64,000 bases of DNA from Bradyrhizobium sp. SSBR45G (GCF_030159255.1 NZ_BSCT01000001.1:124001-188000); one strand, 5' to 3'; positions 35,568-44,785 are shown, numbered from the stretch's first letter. The notes: generated from the sequence alone by a model not told the origin. Numbers and translations are program-made.

Positions 35568-36449
35568 GTGGCACGCGTCGCCTTCATCGGTCTCGGCCGC
35601 ATGGGCCATGGCATGGCCGGGCGCTATCTTGACGCCGGCCATGCGGTGGCGGTCTGGAATCGCAGCAAGGCGAAGGCCGAGGACCTGATCGCGCGCGGCG
35701 CGCGCTGGTCGACCTCGCCGGCCGATGCCGCGATCGATGCCGACGCCGTCGTGACCATGGTCGCCGATGACGACGCCTCGCGCGCGGTGTGGCTCGGGCC
35801 TGATGGTGCGGCAGCGACGATGCGTGTCGGCACCATCGCGATCGAATGCTCGACCGTGTCGCGCGATCATGCGCTGCGCCTGTCGCGTGAGCTGAATGCC
35901 CGTGGCGTCACCTATATCGACTGTCCGGTGACGGGACTTCCCGATGCGGCGGCGAGCGGCAAGCTGACCCTGCTGGTCGGCGCCGATGCCGCCGACCTCG
36001 ACCGCGCCCGGCCTTATCTGACGCCGATCGGCGCGACCATTCGCCATTTCGGTGCCGTGGGCGCCGGGACAGTCTACAAGCTGATCAACAACCTGCTCGG
36101 CGCGATGCAGATTGCGGGCCTTGCCGAGGGACTTGCGATCGCCGAGCAGGCCGGGCTCGACATGACCCTCGTGCTGGAGGCGATCCAGGGCGGTGTCGCG
36201 GCGAGCCCGCAGGTGCTGCGGCACGCGCCGCGCATGATCGCGCGCAACTTCGCCGATGCCAGCTTCACGGCGGCGCTGCGCCACAAGGATGCGGCCTACG
36301 CCTTGCGCCTCGCCGAGGAGCTGCTCGGCGAGCGACCCATCATGGCGCAGGCGGCGGTTGACGCCTACGCACGCGCGAAAGCGGCGATGCCGGATGAGGA
36401 CGAGGGCCGCATGATCGAGCTGGTCTCGCGGCCGAAAGCCCTGCCTTAG
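35568..36449 (+). CDS. NAD(P)-dependent beta-hydroxyacid dehydrogenase (3-hydroxyisobutyrate dehydrogenase-like)
   Basis: A 293-residue oxidoreductase. The cofactor motif FIGLGRMGHGMAGRYLDAGH is at residues 5-24, the substrate region DCPVTGLPDAAASGKL near residue 121 and the catalytic lysine in GAGTVYKLINNLLG near residue 170. The family includes 3-hydroxyisobutyrate, tartronate-semialdehyde and 6-phosphogluconate-type dehydrogenases; which acid is used here is unknown. GTG start three bases after the prfB stop, with GAGG upstream, so the gene is likely coupled to prfB. Confidence 0.88.
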   Translation: MARVAFIGLGRMGHGMAGRYLDAGHAVAVWNRSKAKAEDLIARGARWSTSPADAAIDADAVVTMVADDDASRAVWLGPDGAAATMRVGTIAIECSTVSRDHALRLSRELNARGVTYIDCPVTGLPDAAASGKLTLLVGADAADLDRARPYLTPIGATIRHFGAVGAGTVYKLINNLLGAMQIAGLAEGLAIAEQAGLDMTLVLEAIQGGVAASPQVLRHAPRMIARNFADASFTAALRHKDAAYALRLAEELLGERPIMAQAAVDAYARAKAAMPDEDEGRMIELVSRPKALP

Positions 36450-36554
36450 CGATCCTTTCCTCACCGGTCGCCCCGTATCCAGACGGAAAGCGGGTGGACC
36501 TTGCACCGCTGCCTCTGCAACGGTCGAGCAGACATCGAACGGCGGTTGGCGGTG

Positions 36555-37475
36555 ATGGCCTTTTCCAATGACAGGATGGACGCGCGGGATTGGTCGCTGC
36601 TCGGCCTGCTGTCGCTGCTCTGGAGCGGATCGTTCATTTTCAACGGTCTGGCCTTGAAGGAGCTGCCGCCATTGACGCTGGTGCTGCTGCGCATTGCGCT
36701 GGCCGCCGCAATCCTGCTGCCGGTGCTGCGCCTGCGCGGGCTCGGCTTTCCCGTGGGGATTGCCGGATGGCGACCATATTTTGCGGTGGCGCTGTTCAAC
36801 AACGTCGTGCCGTTCTGTCTGATCGTCATCGGCCAGACCTTCATCACCTCGGGTCTGGCCGCGGTCCTCAATGCCACCACCCCGCTGTTCACGATCGTGG
36901 TGATGGCTGCAGCGGGAGATGAGCGGCTCTCGGCGCGGCGGGTGGCGGGCCTGATCGTGGGTCTCGTCGGCGTCGTCATCTTGAGGAGCGGGGCGGGGCT
37001 CGACGGCTCCGGAGACGGCTATGGCCTTCTGTTCGGCCTCGGTGCGTCGCTCAGTTACGGCATTGCCGCCCTGCTGGTGCGCCGTCATCTCGCCAGCTCG
37101 CCGCCACTCGCGACCGCCACCTTCCAGCTGTCCGCCTCGAGCATGATGATGCTCGTGATCGCCGGGGTGGTTGACCAGCCCTGGCACCTCGCAATGCCGG
37201 GGCTGCAGACGTGGCTGGCGCTCATCGGATTGGCAGCGCTGTCGACGGCATTCGCCTACATCGTGTTCTTTCAGGTCCTGCGCCGCTCCGGTGCGACCAA
37301 TGTGACCTTGGTGACGCTGCTGATCCCGCTGACGACCATCCTGCTCGGATCGCTGGTGCTCGGCGAAACCATTTCGCTCCAGGAGATCGTTGGCGCGCTG
37401 GTGATCGGCAGCGCGCTGCTGGTCATCGATGGACGCATCTTCAACGTCCTGCGCATGGCGCCGCGCGCATCTTGA
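36555..37475 (+). CDS. EamA/DMT family transporter
   Basis: A 306-residue inner-membrane protein with ten hydrophobic helices arranged as two EamA repeats (first about 10-140, second about 150-290). Motifs such as SLLWSGSFIFNGLALKELPP, and GSLVLGETISLQEIVGALVIG near the end, are typical of drug/metabolite exporters. ATG 36555 chosen; a longer frame to 36501 adds a hydrophilic stretch not seen in the family. Converges with upp, 46 bp between stops. Substrate unknown. Confidence 0.9.
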   Translation: MAFSNDRMDARDWSLLGLLSLLWSGSFIFNGLALKELPPLTLVLLRIALAAAILLPVLRLRGLGFPVGIAGWRPYFAVALFNNVVPFCLIVIGQTFITSGLAAVLNATTPLFTIVVMAAAGDERLSARRVAGLIVGLVGVVILRSGAGLDGSGDGYGLLFGLGASLSYGIAALLVRRHLASSPPLATATFQLSASSMMMLVIAGVVDQPWHLAMPGLQTWLALIGLAALSTAFAYIVFFQVLRRSGATNVTLVTLLIPLTTILLGSLVLGETISLQEIVGALVIGSALLVIDGRIFNVLRMAPRAS

Positions 37476-37521
37476 CCCTTCGTGGTACCCGGGGTGATGC
37501 GGCGGCATCGATCGTGATAGC

Positions 37522-38157
37522 CTATTTCGTGCCGAACATCCGGTCGCCGGCGTCGCCAAGCCCGGGCACGATATAGGCGTGATCGTTCAGCTTCTCGTCG
37601 ATCGCCGCCGTCCAGATCGGGATGTCCGGATGTTCGCTCGTGAACTTGGCGACGCCTTCGGGAGCTGCCAGCAGGCAGACGAAGCGGATGTCGCGGGCGC
37701 CACGCGCCTTGAGTAGCTCGGCCGCGGCACAGGCGGAATTGCCGGTCGCCAGCATCGGATCCATCAGGATCACGGTGCGGTCGGTCAGGTCCTGCGGCGC
37801 CTTGAAATAGTACTCGACCGCCTGCAGCGTGTTGGGATCGCGATACAGGCCGATATGGGCGATACGGGCCGACGGCATCAGGGCGAGCATGCCGTCGAGA
37901 AAGCCGACGCCGGCGCGCAGGATCGGCGCCAGGGTCAGCTTCTTGCCGGCGATCTTCGGCGCCTTCATCGGCGCGATCGGGGTTTCGATGTCGACCCATT
38001 CGATCGGCAGGTCGCGCGTGACCTCGTAGGCCAGCAGCATGCCGATCTCGTTCAACAGCTCGCGAAACCCCTTGGTCGAGCGGTCGCGCTCGCGCATCAG
38101 AGTGAGCTTGTGCTGGACCAGCGGGTGATCGACGACGTGGACGTGGCTGTTTGTCAT
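37522..38157 (-). CDS. upp: Uracil phosphoribosyltransferase
   Basis: A 211-residue salvage enzyme making UMP from uracil and PRPP. Family features: [31 protein letters not shown] at the N-terminus region (seen in pieces), [17 protein letters not shown] [17 protein letters not shown], the PRPP motif [14 protein letters not shown] and the C-terminal [14 protein letters not shown]. Length matches the usual 208-213. Its start is 61 bp downstream of the antiporter stop on the same strand. Confidence 0.97.
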   Translation of the reverse strand: MTNSHVHVVDHPLVQHKLTLMRERDRSTKGFRELLNEIGMLLAYEVTRDLPIEWVDIETPIAPMKAPKIAGKKLTLAPILRAGVGFLDGMLALMPSARIAHIGLYRDPNTLQAVEYYFKAPQDLTDRTVILMDPMLATGNSACAAAELLKARGARDIRFVCLLAAPEGVAKFTSEHPDIPIWTAAIDEKLNDHAYIVPGLGDAGDRMFGTK

Positions 38158-38218
38158 GGCTGTGCGTCTAGCGGGATCTCGGGTGGTTTTCCAGATGGAT
38201 CGGGGTGCGTAACCTTCG

Positions 38219-39946
38219 TCACGGCAGCACCTCGCGGCGGTCGGCGAGCATGGCCTCGGCCTCGTTGCGCCGGGCGGACAGCAGCCCGGCGCTGGCGTCC
38301 TGGATCAGGTTGAGCAGCACCTGCGCATCGCTGAGCCGCGGCACGGTCACGTAGTCGGCCCCGGCGTCGTAGAGGTCGTTGACGTCGGCGAGCAGGTCGG
38401 CCGTCGCGACAATCTTGGCCGTTGCGTTGATGCTGCGGACGTGCCGGACCAGCTTCTCGTTGTTGGCGCCCTTGAGCAGCGAATCCGGGATACTGAGGAT
38501 GATGAGCTCGGCCTGGCCGACACCGGCATGCACCAGCGTGTCGACATTGCTGATGTCGCCATAGGTCACCTGGATGCCGCGGTCGGACAGGGTCCGGAAC
38601 ACCACGGGATTGAAATCGACCACGCCGATCTGCTCCAGCAGCGCCGGCTGGTTGCGCTCGATCTCGCTGAGCAGGGCGCTGGCGGTGCGGAAGAAGCCGA
38701 GCAGCACGATCGGCCGTCCCGCGCCGTGGCCGCCGTCATGGCCGGCCTCGCCGTCCTTGCCATCATCGAGGTCGCGCAGGCCGACGCGTTTCAGGAGCGG
38801 AATCGTCCGCCGTGCGATCGGGTCGGAGCGCACGATGACGAAGGTCGACATCACCGCGAGCAGCACGAAGGCAAAGGAGGCGGCGGCTGACGTGCCGGTC
38901 TTGAGGTGGCCGGCGGCGGCGCCGGTCTGGATCACGACCAGCGAGAACTCGCTGATCTGGGCGAGGTTGAGCGCGGGCAGGAGGCTCGCGCGCAGGCCCT
39001 GCCGCATCATGTAGAGCGGCGTGAAGGTGGTGACGAGCCGGCTCGCCACCGTGAACAGCGCGATCACCAGCGCCAGCCCGACCACGGACATCGTCGGGAT
39101 CGGGATGGTCATGCCGAGGGCGACGAAGAACAACGTGATGAAGAAATCGCGCAAGGTCGTGATCTTGGCGGTGACGTCGAGCGCGTAGGGAAACGTCGAC
39201 AGCGAGACGCCGGCGATCAGCGAGCCCATCTCGCGCGACAGATGCAGCCTTTCTGCGATCTCGCCGATCAGGAAGCACCAGGCCAGCGCGCCCAGCATGA
39301 TCAGCTCCGGGGTGCGGGCGATACGGTGGAACACCGGCGGCAGCACGTAGCGGCTGAGCAAGAGCGCGATCGCGACCAGCGCGCCGGCGCGGGCGAACGA
39401 CAGCAGGATCACCCCGACATGGAGGTCGTCGAGGCTCGGCTGCACCGCCAGGAACAGGATCGCGAAAACGTCCTGCAGCACCAGCACGCCGAGCGTGATG
39501 CGGCCGGGCAGGGTGTCGAGCTCGCGCTTCTCATACAGCACCTTGACGATGATCACGGTCGAGGACAGCGCGCAGGCGACGCAGAGATAGAGCGCGTCGT
39601 AGCTCTCTGCGCCCATCCGCATGCCGATGGCGACGAAGAACAGGATGCCGAGGGCGGCGCCGCCGAGCAGCTGGACGCCGCCGGCGATCAGAATCACCGG
39701 GCCGGCGCGGATGATCTTCTTCAGGTCGATCTCGAGCCCGATCATGAACAGCATGAAGATCAGGCCGAGCTCGGAGATCACCGAGATCGATTCCTGGGAC
39801 TTGACCCAGCCGGTGCCGAAGGGGCCAATGGCGAAGCCCGCGACCAGATATGCGAGAATCGAGGGCTGGCGCCATCTGTGCGCCGCCAGTCCAAGCAGCC
39901 ACGCAAACAGGATGCAGAGCGTGATGTCGCCGATCAGTTCATGCAT
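38219..39946 (-). CDS. CPA2 cation:proton antiporter with RCK_N domain (KefB/YbaL-like)
   Basis: A 575-residue inner-membrane protein. About twelve hydrophobic helices span residues 5-385 with the Na/H exchanger pattern ([46 protein letters not shown]). Residues about 415-550 are a TrkA-N/RCK_N nucleotide-binding domain ([42 protein letters not shown]). This architecture is that of K+ efflux proteins gated by NAD(H) or glutathione adducts. ATG 39946 picked (GGGGG upstream). It diverges from the DUF3124 gene with only 25 bp between start codons. Confidence 0.93.
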   Translation of the reverse strand: MHELIGDITLCILFAWLLGLAAHRWRQPSILAYLVAGFAIGPFGTGWVKSQESISVISELGLIFMLFMIGLEIDLKKIIRAGPVILIAGGVQLLGGAALGILFFVAIGMRMGAESYDALYLCVACALSSTVIIVKVLYEKRELDTLPGRITLGVLVLQDVFAILFLAVQPSLDDLHVGVILLSFARAGALVAIALLLSRYVLPPVFHRIARTPELIMLGALAWCFLIGEIAERLHLSREMGSLIAGVSLSTFPYALDVTAKITTLRDFFITLFFVALGMTIPIPTMSVVGLALVIALFTVASRLVTTFTPLYMMRQGLRASLLPALNLAQISEFSLVVIQTGAAAGHLKTGTSAAASFAFVLLAVMSTFVIVRSDPIARRTIPLLKRVGLRDLDDGKDGEAGHDGGHGAGRPIVLLGFFRTASALLSEIERNQPALLEQIGVVDFNPVVFRTLSDRGIQVTYGDISNVDTLVHAGVGQAELIILSIPDSLLKGANNEKLVRHVRSINATAKIVATADLLADVNDLYDAGADYVTVPRLSDAQVLLNLIQDASAGLLSARRNEAEAMLADRREVLP

Positions 39947-39971
39947 GAAGCAACCCCCAAGGCGGCAACTT

Positions 39972-40532
39972 ATGTCGCGATGCCGCACAAGGAAACCCGC
40001 AATCTGTCACAGCCGCCGCGCCGTTGCCGGGCTGCTGCTCGCCGCCGCTTTGATGGCCGGCGAGGCACAGGCTGCTGATGCCGTGACCACGACCTTCGCC
40101 GCCTCGCTGACGGCGGTTCCGGCGGAGGCGCCGAGCGTCACCGGCGCGGTCTATGTCCCGGTCTATTCCAGCGTCGCGGTCACACCGGGCAAGGCCCAGG
40201 CCGATTTCTCGGTGACCTTGAGCATCCACAACGCCTCCGAGCAGCGGCCGCTGATCATCCGGCGCATCAACTACTACGACACGGCCGGCGTCCTGGTCGA
40301 AGCCCATCTGCGCGCGCCGGTGGCCCTGAAGCCGTTCGCGACCATCGAGATCTTCGTGCCGACCAAGGACACCCGCGGCGGCACCGGCGCCAATTTCGTC
40401 ATCGACTGGGCTGCGACCGGCGAGATCGCCGAGCCCGTCGTCGAGGCGCTGATGGTCGGCGGCATCGGCGCCGGCCATTACGCCTTCATCAGTCAGGGGC
40501 GGCCGATTCGGCAGAGCGGCGGCCGGCCGTAG
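39972..40532 (+). CDS. DUF3124 domain secreted protein
   Basis: A 186-residue exported protein. Basic N-terminus and hydrophobic signal at about residues 15-34 (AVAGLLLAAALMAGEAQAAD). The mature part has VYVPVYSSVAV, FSVTLSIHNASEQRPLIIRRINYYDTAG and TKDTRGGTGANFVIDWAA, matching DUF3124. AAGG precedes the ATG. The 25-bp gap to the divergent antiporter start means at least one promoter lies inside the neighbouring gene. Function unknown. Confidence 0.82.
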   Translation: MSRCRTRKPAICHSRRAVAGLLLAAALMAGEAQAADAVTTTFAASLTAVPAEAPSVTGAVYVPVYSSVAVTPGKAQADFSVTLSIHNASEQRPLIIRRINYYDTAGVLVEAHLRAPVALKPFATIEIFVPTKDTRGGTGANFVIDWAATGEIAEPVVEALMVGGIGAGHYAFISQGRPIRQSGGRP

Positions 40533-41394
40533 CCTGGGCCAGCGTGTTCCACGCTGGTGGTCGCCGGAGGGCCCGTCGGACAGGCGTTCGGACATGCTCG
40601 CTCGTCGCCGCAGCGCCAGCGCGCCCGGAGTATGCGGGGGTATCGGACCCTCAAGAACGAGGGCGCAGGGAATGCCGGGTGAAGGGCCCCACCCATGGCC
40701 CGCCTGCGAAAAAAATGCAGGCGGCAGGTACCACAGGTCAAGCCGATCATCCGGCATTCCCTGCGCGATGGTGTTACGACTTATACGCGATCTCCCCGGT
40801 GCGCCGTGCTTTCTGGCCACCGTCGTCAGCGCCTTGCGTCCGCTCGGCACCGACTTGACCTCAGCGTCGGGAGGTCAGGACCACGCGACTTCGCCGTCCG
40901 CGACAGCCATTGCTCGTCCAGCAAGGCCACCACGTCCACCGCATCCCGCCTCAACGTCCGTGACGACGCGTACGCCCCTCGCAACGAGGCGGGACGACGC
41001 AGATCATACATGATTTCTGGAAAAGCGAAAGAGAAAAGTTGCGCAGGGTTGGCAACGGGTGATGCTGCGGTGCGAGCGGCCAGATCGCCTGGACCCAGCG
41101 TCTTGACGCACGTGATGGCGCGATGAGCTATCCGCGTTGCCGCCTCTTTTGAGGCGCCCGCGATCCGGGCTGCCGCGGAACGCCGTGCCGATGCTGGCGC
41201 CGTTGGCGCGGACGGCGCTCGGGCGTGGCGTCGCAACAAGCCGCATCGCGAACGGCCCGTCGGAGCGTCTGGGGCCGGGGTGTTTCGGTTGGGGACTCAT
41301 GGCGCTTCTGCGCGCATGGTGATATGAGCAGACCCGATCTTCTCGCTGCCGGAGCTGTCGCCTCCGCGTTCGCCATGCACAGGGACGAACCTGT
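40533..41394. other. Intergenic region with a Bradyrhizobium-type interspersed repeat
   Basis: No convincing gene in 862 bases. Frames such as 40544-40858 and 40594-41013 are open but are the repeat read in different frames. The segment at about 40600-41000 resembles a sequence I recall as recurring in Bradyrhizobium genomes, where it is often mis-called as small proteins with HPAFPARWCYDLY-like or SGIPCAMV-like peptides. The LysM gene's promoter probably lies in 41250-41390. Confidence 0.5.
40663..40766. repeat. Stem-loop in interspersed repeat (16-bp inverted repeat)
   Basis: GCGCAGGGAATGCCGG at 40663-40678 is the exact complement of CCGGCATTCCCTGCGC at 40751-40766. The 72-base interior contains a second small hairpin (CGCCTGC and GCAGGCG around an A-rich loop). 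Looks like a MITE-like or structured non-coding element with no coding capacity. Confidence 0.8.
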
Positions 41395-42648
41395 ATGACC
41401 ATTGTGAGCGGCAAAGCCTTGGCGTGGGCGGCTGGCATCCTTGCGGCGCTTGCGCTGTCGGTCGCCTTTGTGCCGGGCATCGATCTGGATGCGCTGATCT
41501 TCCGGCGTGGCCAGCCCATTTCCAGCCAGCCCATCGTCAGCCAGGACAAAGCCAGCCAGAGCGCGGCGGCATCGGGGACGCCGTCGTCAGCGACTGATCC
41601 GGCGCCCGCCGCCGCGGGGCAGGGGACGGCAGGCAAGGGCAGTTCGAATCCAGCGGCCACCGCGCTCACCACCGCGCAGCAGCAGGCCAACGGCCTCGCC
41701 GCGCTGCTGGCGCCTGTGACCCCGCCTGCTGCTCCGGACGGCGATGGGCCGTCGTTCGACGTGGTCAATGTCGATCCCGCGGGCGAGACGGTCGTCGCCG
41801 GCCGGGCTGCCCCCGGCGCCACGGTCGAGCTGCTGCGCAATGGCGAGCCGCATGACCGGGTCGTGGCCGATCGATCGGGCCAGTTTTCCATGGTTCCCCG
41901 CAAGCTGCCGGCCGGCGCGTCCGACCTGACCCTGCGCGCCCGTCAGCCTGACGGACGCGAGGTGACCTCCAAGCAGAGCGTCGCCGTCGTGGTCGAGGCC
42001 GGCAAGCGGCCGCCGACCGTCGCGCTGCTGGCGCCGGACCAGCCGACCCGCGTGCTGTCGAAGCCCGGAGCATCCTCGCCCCAGGCCGTTGCCGTGGACG
42101 CTGTCGACATCGAGCCGAACGGAACGCTACGTGTCAGCGGCCGCGCTCGGCCCGGTTCGACGGTGCGGCTCTATCTCAACGACCGCCTCGTCAGCTCGGC
42201 CACCGCCGCTGCCGACGGGCGTCTCACCGCGACCCTCAAGGATGTCACCTGGTCAGCCAAGGACCGGTTGCGGCTCGATGAGGTGGATGCGACATCCGGC
42301 ACCGTTCTCGCCCGCGCCGAGGTGCCCTTGAATGGTCCCGACGATGCGACCACCGCGTCGGTGCCGACACGCGTGGCGGCGGCCGGCCCGGTGAGCGGCA
42401 CGGCCGCCCCGCGGACGCAGCTGGCGATCGCCTCAGGCGCCGACCTGAAGGAGATGGGCTCGCCGTCCAGCCGCGGCGGCGCCAAGACCATCACCGTCTC
42501 GCGCGGCGACAGCCTGTGGCACATCAGCCGCCGTCTGCTCGGCGGCGGCACCCGCTATGCCGTGATCTACAAGGCCAACCGCGAGCAGATCCGCAGCCCG
42601 GACCTGATCTATCCGGGCCAGGTGTTTGTGCTGCCGGCGAAGCGGTAG
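41395..42648 (+). CDS. LysM domain envelope protein
   Basis: A 417-residue protein with an N-terminal membrane anchor or signal at residues 8-26, a Ser/Gln/Ala/Pro-rich linker (about 38-118) and two beta-rich Ig-like segments (FDVVNVDPAGETVVAGRA near 120; VDIEPNGTLRVSGRARPGS near 237), then a C-terminal LysM domain (about 363-415: ITVSRGDSLWHISRRLLGGG, then LIYPGQVFVLP). LysM binds peptidoglycan, so a periplasmic wall-bound role is likely. Its stop is 10 bp from the converging DUF4279 gene. Precise function unknown. Confidence 0.88.
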   Translation: MTIVSGKALAWAAGILAALALSVAFVPGIDLDALIFRRGQPISSQPIVSQDKASQSAAASGTPSSATDPAPAAAGQGTAGKGSSNPAATALTTAQQQANGLAALLAPVTPPAAPDGDGPSFDVVNVDPAGETVVAGRAAPGATVELLRNGEPHDRVVADRSGQFSMVPRKLPAGASDLTLRARQPDGREVTSKQSVAVVVEAGKRPPTVALLAPDQPTRVLSKPGASSPQAVAVDAVDIEPNGTLRVSGRARPGSTVRLYLNDRLVSSATAAADGRLTATLKDVTWSAKDRLRLDEVDATSGTVLARAEVPLNGPDDATTASVPTRVAAAGPVSGTAAPRTQLAIASGADLKEMGSPSSRGGAKTITVSRGDSLWHISRRLLGGGTRYAVIYKANREQIRSPDLIYPGQVFVLPAKR

Positions 42649-42658
42649 TCTCGCACTT

Positions 42659-43393
42659 CTATCGGTGTTTCGCGAACAGCATTCGCTGGGCGGCGTTGAT
42701 CGAGCTCTCGTTGAGATCGACCTCTCGCTTCGATGTCGGCATGTGCTGTCGTCTGGATTGGTAGTTGAAGTAGAGCGTGCCATGAATCCCATGGACGTCG
42801 CGCTTGAGGACCGGGCGCTGCCAAATCGCGTTGAGAACGAGGTTCGCATGGGCTTCGCCCACGCGCTGAACGAAATCCTCCGAGATTTCCATGTCACGAT
42901 CACCGGGCGGAAATATCTGACAAAATTCGTCCTCGGTGGCCTGAAACACACTGAAAGTGGCGTTATCCGCGCTGTCGATCACCTGAATGTTTCTCCATTC
43001 GGAACGCGCGCCATAGATATCGAGGCCAAGTCGGATTCCGCGCTCTGCGAGCAAACACAGGCAGTGTGGACTGATTTCAATTCCTTCGTTCGTTTCCTGC
43101 AAGAACAAGCTGACGAACAGGTTCGGCCGATATCTTCCTAGGCTCCGCCAAATCGACAGGTCCTTGCTGAGCGGCAAGAGGATTTCCTCGATTTGCGCGT
43201 CAAGATCTCCAGGCTCGCGACGCTCCGCTCTCGCGATCCAACTGCCAGTTTGGGCGGTCCGTTCGCCTCGTATCACATCGCCCTTGCTGGCGCATGTGGA
43301 AGGCGCCCCGCCGAGGAGGGCGGTCAACTCCGTAGGGTTCAGGTCATCGCCAGAAAACCTCAGGGACGTGTGCGTTTCTGAAATCCTGCTCAT
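42659..43393 (-). CDS. DUF4279 domain protein with a C-terminal extension
   Basis: A 244-residue cytoplasmic protein. The first 130 residues match the DUF4279 pattern: SLRFSGDDLNPTELTALLGG, then KGDVIRG, TGSWIARAERREPGDLD and a C-terminal SPHCLCLLAERGIRLGLDIYG. The last 110 residues (from about NIQVIDSADNATFSVFQA) are not part of the domain I recognise. Base composition is lower in GC than the flanking LysM and antiporter genes. No toxin-like partner is adjacent. Start ATG 43393 has only a weak ribosome site. Confidence 0.65.
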   Translation of the reverse strand: MSRISETHTSLRFSGDDLNPTELTALLGGAPSTCASKGDVIRGERTAQTGSWIARAERREPGDLDAQIEEILLPLSKDLSIWRSLGRYRPNLFVSLFLQETNEGIEISPHCLCLLAERGIRLGLDIYGARSEWRNIQVIDSADNATFSVFQATEDEFCQIFPPGDRDMEISEDFVQRVGEAHANLVLNAIWQRPVLKRDVHGIHGTLYFNYQSRRQHMPTSKREVDLNESSINAAQRMLFAKHR

Positions 43394-43546
43394 TTGTCCA
43401 ATTTTGCCTTCGCCATGATTTGCCCATTGTGATGGCTCTGATACGGCTGATGTTCAATGTATCCTTAAGGTCGAGGCAATCAATATACGCTATTGGCCGT
43501 CCCCCGACCTTCGCTTGGCAACGGCTCGCGCCAAGGACAACGTTCA

Positions 43547-43849
43547 ATGTACTTACTCATTGCCTGTCTAATCATTATAATCGTTAGTGCCCAGATATCG
43601 TCTCGTTGGGCCTGGAACCTGTTCCGGGACTATGAGCTGGCGAGCCCATCCAAGCGGATCGCCGCGCGGCGGCGCGCGGTTTTGCCAGTACTCTGCGTGG
43701 GAGGTGTGGGGCTTCTTGTCGTCCTGCTACTTCGTGTTTCAGGGCCAGGACTTGGAGCAGCCTTAGTGAATGCTCTGATGGTGGTGGTTTCTATTTTCAG
43801 CGGCCTGTTTATTGGCATCATTGGTGCCGTCGGCGCGCACCGTAATTAA
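43547..43849 (+). CDS. Small membrane protein, hypothetical
   Basis: A 100-residue protein with three hydrophobic segments (about 2-17, 45-62 and 70-94) separated by a basic loop, ASPSKRIAARRRAVLP. AAGGA ends 10 bases before ATG 43547. No family recognised. It is the first of several small membrane proteins in this low-GC patch and is followed at once by a hairpin repeat. Confidence 0.55.
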   Translation: MYLLIACLIIIIVSAQISSRWAWNLFRDYELASPSKRIAARRRAVLPVLCVGGVGLLVVLLLRVSGPGLGAALVNALMVVVSIFSGLFIGIIGAVGAHRN

Positions 43850-43870
43850 CAAGCACTATAGTGGCCGGCA

Positions 43871-43996
43871 TTTCCGCTTATGGCCCATGGCTGCCGACTT
43901 GCAGCACTGCGGCAAGTCGGCAGTTATCTGGGATACACCGACCATCGCGCCAACCCAGCAGAGAAAGCCGTCAGAGCCCGTGCCGAGGTTGTGCAG
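43871..43996. repeat. Hairpin repeat, copy 1
   Basis: About 125 bases that recur at 44627-44783 with roughly 80 percent identity by eye. The core is CTGCCGACTTG (43891-43901) and its complement CAAGTCGGCAG (43913-43923), then GTTATCTGGGATACACCG and GCAGAGAAAGCCGTCAG, ending in GAGGTTGTGCAG. Confidence 0.85.
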
Positions 43997-44140
43997 AAGA
44001 GATTCGCTCGGCGTGAGAATTTCAGTCATTGACCCGAATCGGACTTCTCTTTCGCTGACTCAAATTTTAATGTTAGGCCCGGGCAAAGGTTCACTCTCCC
44101 TGTATAAGGTCTGGCGGGTCCAAGGCACTGGAGCCGTCAC

Positions 44141-44362
44141 GTGAGAAGGACCGACTGTGTTGCACGGGCTGCACTCGGCAGCTTGGCTGGTACGGTGACG
44201 TATTTTGCTTTGTACTTTGTTATGACGAAGCTTGGCATTGTCCAAGAGAAGCCGGTCATGTTTCATGTGATGATGATCATCGTTATACTACCAAGCGTAA
44301 TAATATCCACCTTCAACGTTCCAGCGATGCTCCGCAGCGCGGATCGCGATGGAGCGGCGTAA
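44141..44362 (+). CDS. Small membrane protein, hypothetical
   Basis: A 73-residue protein with two hydrophobic helices (about 9-30 and 40-60, MFHVMMIIVILPSVIIS). GTG start; no strong ribosome site. It lies between the two copies of the hairpin repeat and its stop is three bases before the next small gene, so the two are probably a pair. No family recognised. Confidence 0.45.
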   Translation: MRRTDCVARAALGSLAGTVTYFALYFVMTKLGIVQEKPVMFHVMMIIVILPSVIISTFNVPAMLRSADRDGAA

Positions 44363-44365
44363 TCC

Positions 44366-44584
44366 ATGAAGGCCGTGTTCGGTATCGTGTCAGCTCTCGC
44401 TTGGTGCGGAGCGGCGTATGGTTATGTTGTATTCGTTAGACAGCTTCGAGCATCCAGCTACGGAATGTGGACCTTAAATCAGCGAGCGCGTTTCAATGCG
44501 TGGCGAGGAAGGCCCATTGCGATCTTTCTGATCAGCGGAGCCATTTTCGCAGCAGCGATCGGGGCATCGATCGGATTCGGGTAG
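44366..44584 (+). CDS. Small membrane protein, hypothetical
   Basis: A 72-residue protein with a helix at about 2-25 (KAVFGIVSALAWCGAAYGYV), a basic middle (NQRARFNAWRGRP) and a second helix at about 51-71. ATG 44366 follows the preceding stop by three bases, indicating coupling. No family recognised. Confidence 0.5.
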   Translation: MKAVFGIVSALAWCGAAYGYVVFVRQLRASSYGMWTLNQRARFNAWRGRPIAIFLISGAIFAAAIGASIGFG

Positions 44585-44626
44585 GTCGTCGCTTCGCGGA
44601 GACTCCGTTGTCAAAGCACGAATTTA

Positions 44627-44783
44627 GCTGTTGGCCCATGACTGCCGACTTGCGGCACTGCGACAAGTCGGCAGTTATCCGGGATACACCGGCTATGGCG
44701 CGAACCCATTTCGGAAGGGCAGCCCATGGCCGGCAGAGAAAGCCGTCAGGGCCGTGCCATGTCGGCTATTCGAGGTTGTGCAG
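44627..44783. repeat. Hairpin repeat, copy 2
   Basis: Second copy of the element at 43871-43996: CTGCCGACTTG at 44642-44652 and CAAGTCGGCAG at 44664-44674. It carries about 25 extra bases (near 44709-44732) and another small insertion before the shared GAGGTTGTGCAG end. The two copies bracket the gene pair 44141-44584. Confidence 0.85.
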
Positions 44784-44785
44784 TC

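Noticed and set aside
34464..37559. 1031-residue open frame opposite prfB, the dehydrogenase and EamA genes
   Set aside because: Shadow frame across three real plus-strand genes.
38906..40078. 390-residue plus-strand frame opposite the antiporter
   Set aside because: Antisense of a clear CPA2 antiporter; Gln/Asp/Arg-rich without motifs.
40544..41239. Small proteins of 100-150 residues
   Set aside because: Overlapping frames of a repeat element, with no ribosome sites or coherent domains.
43344..43547. 67-residue minus-strand frame upstream of the DUF4279 gene
   Set aside because: Overlaps the start of the DUF4279 gene in another frame and the promoter area of the next small gene; no support.
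43812..44144. 110-residue plus frame whose stop overlaps the GTG of the 73-residue protein
   Set aside because: It mostly translates the hairpin repeat and overlaps the previous small gene; the GTGA overlap alone is not enough.
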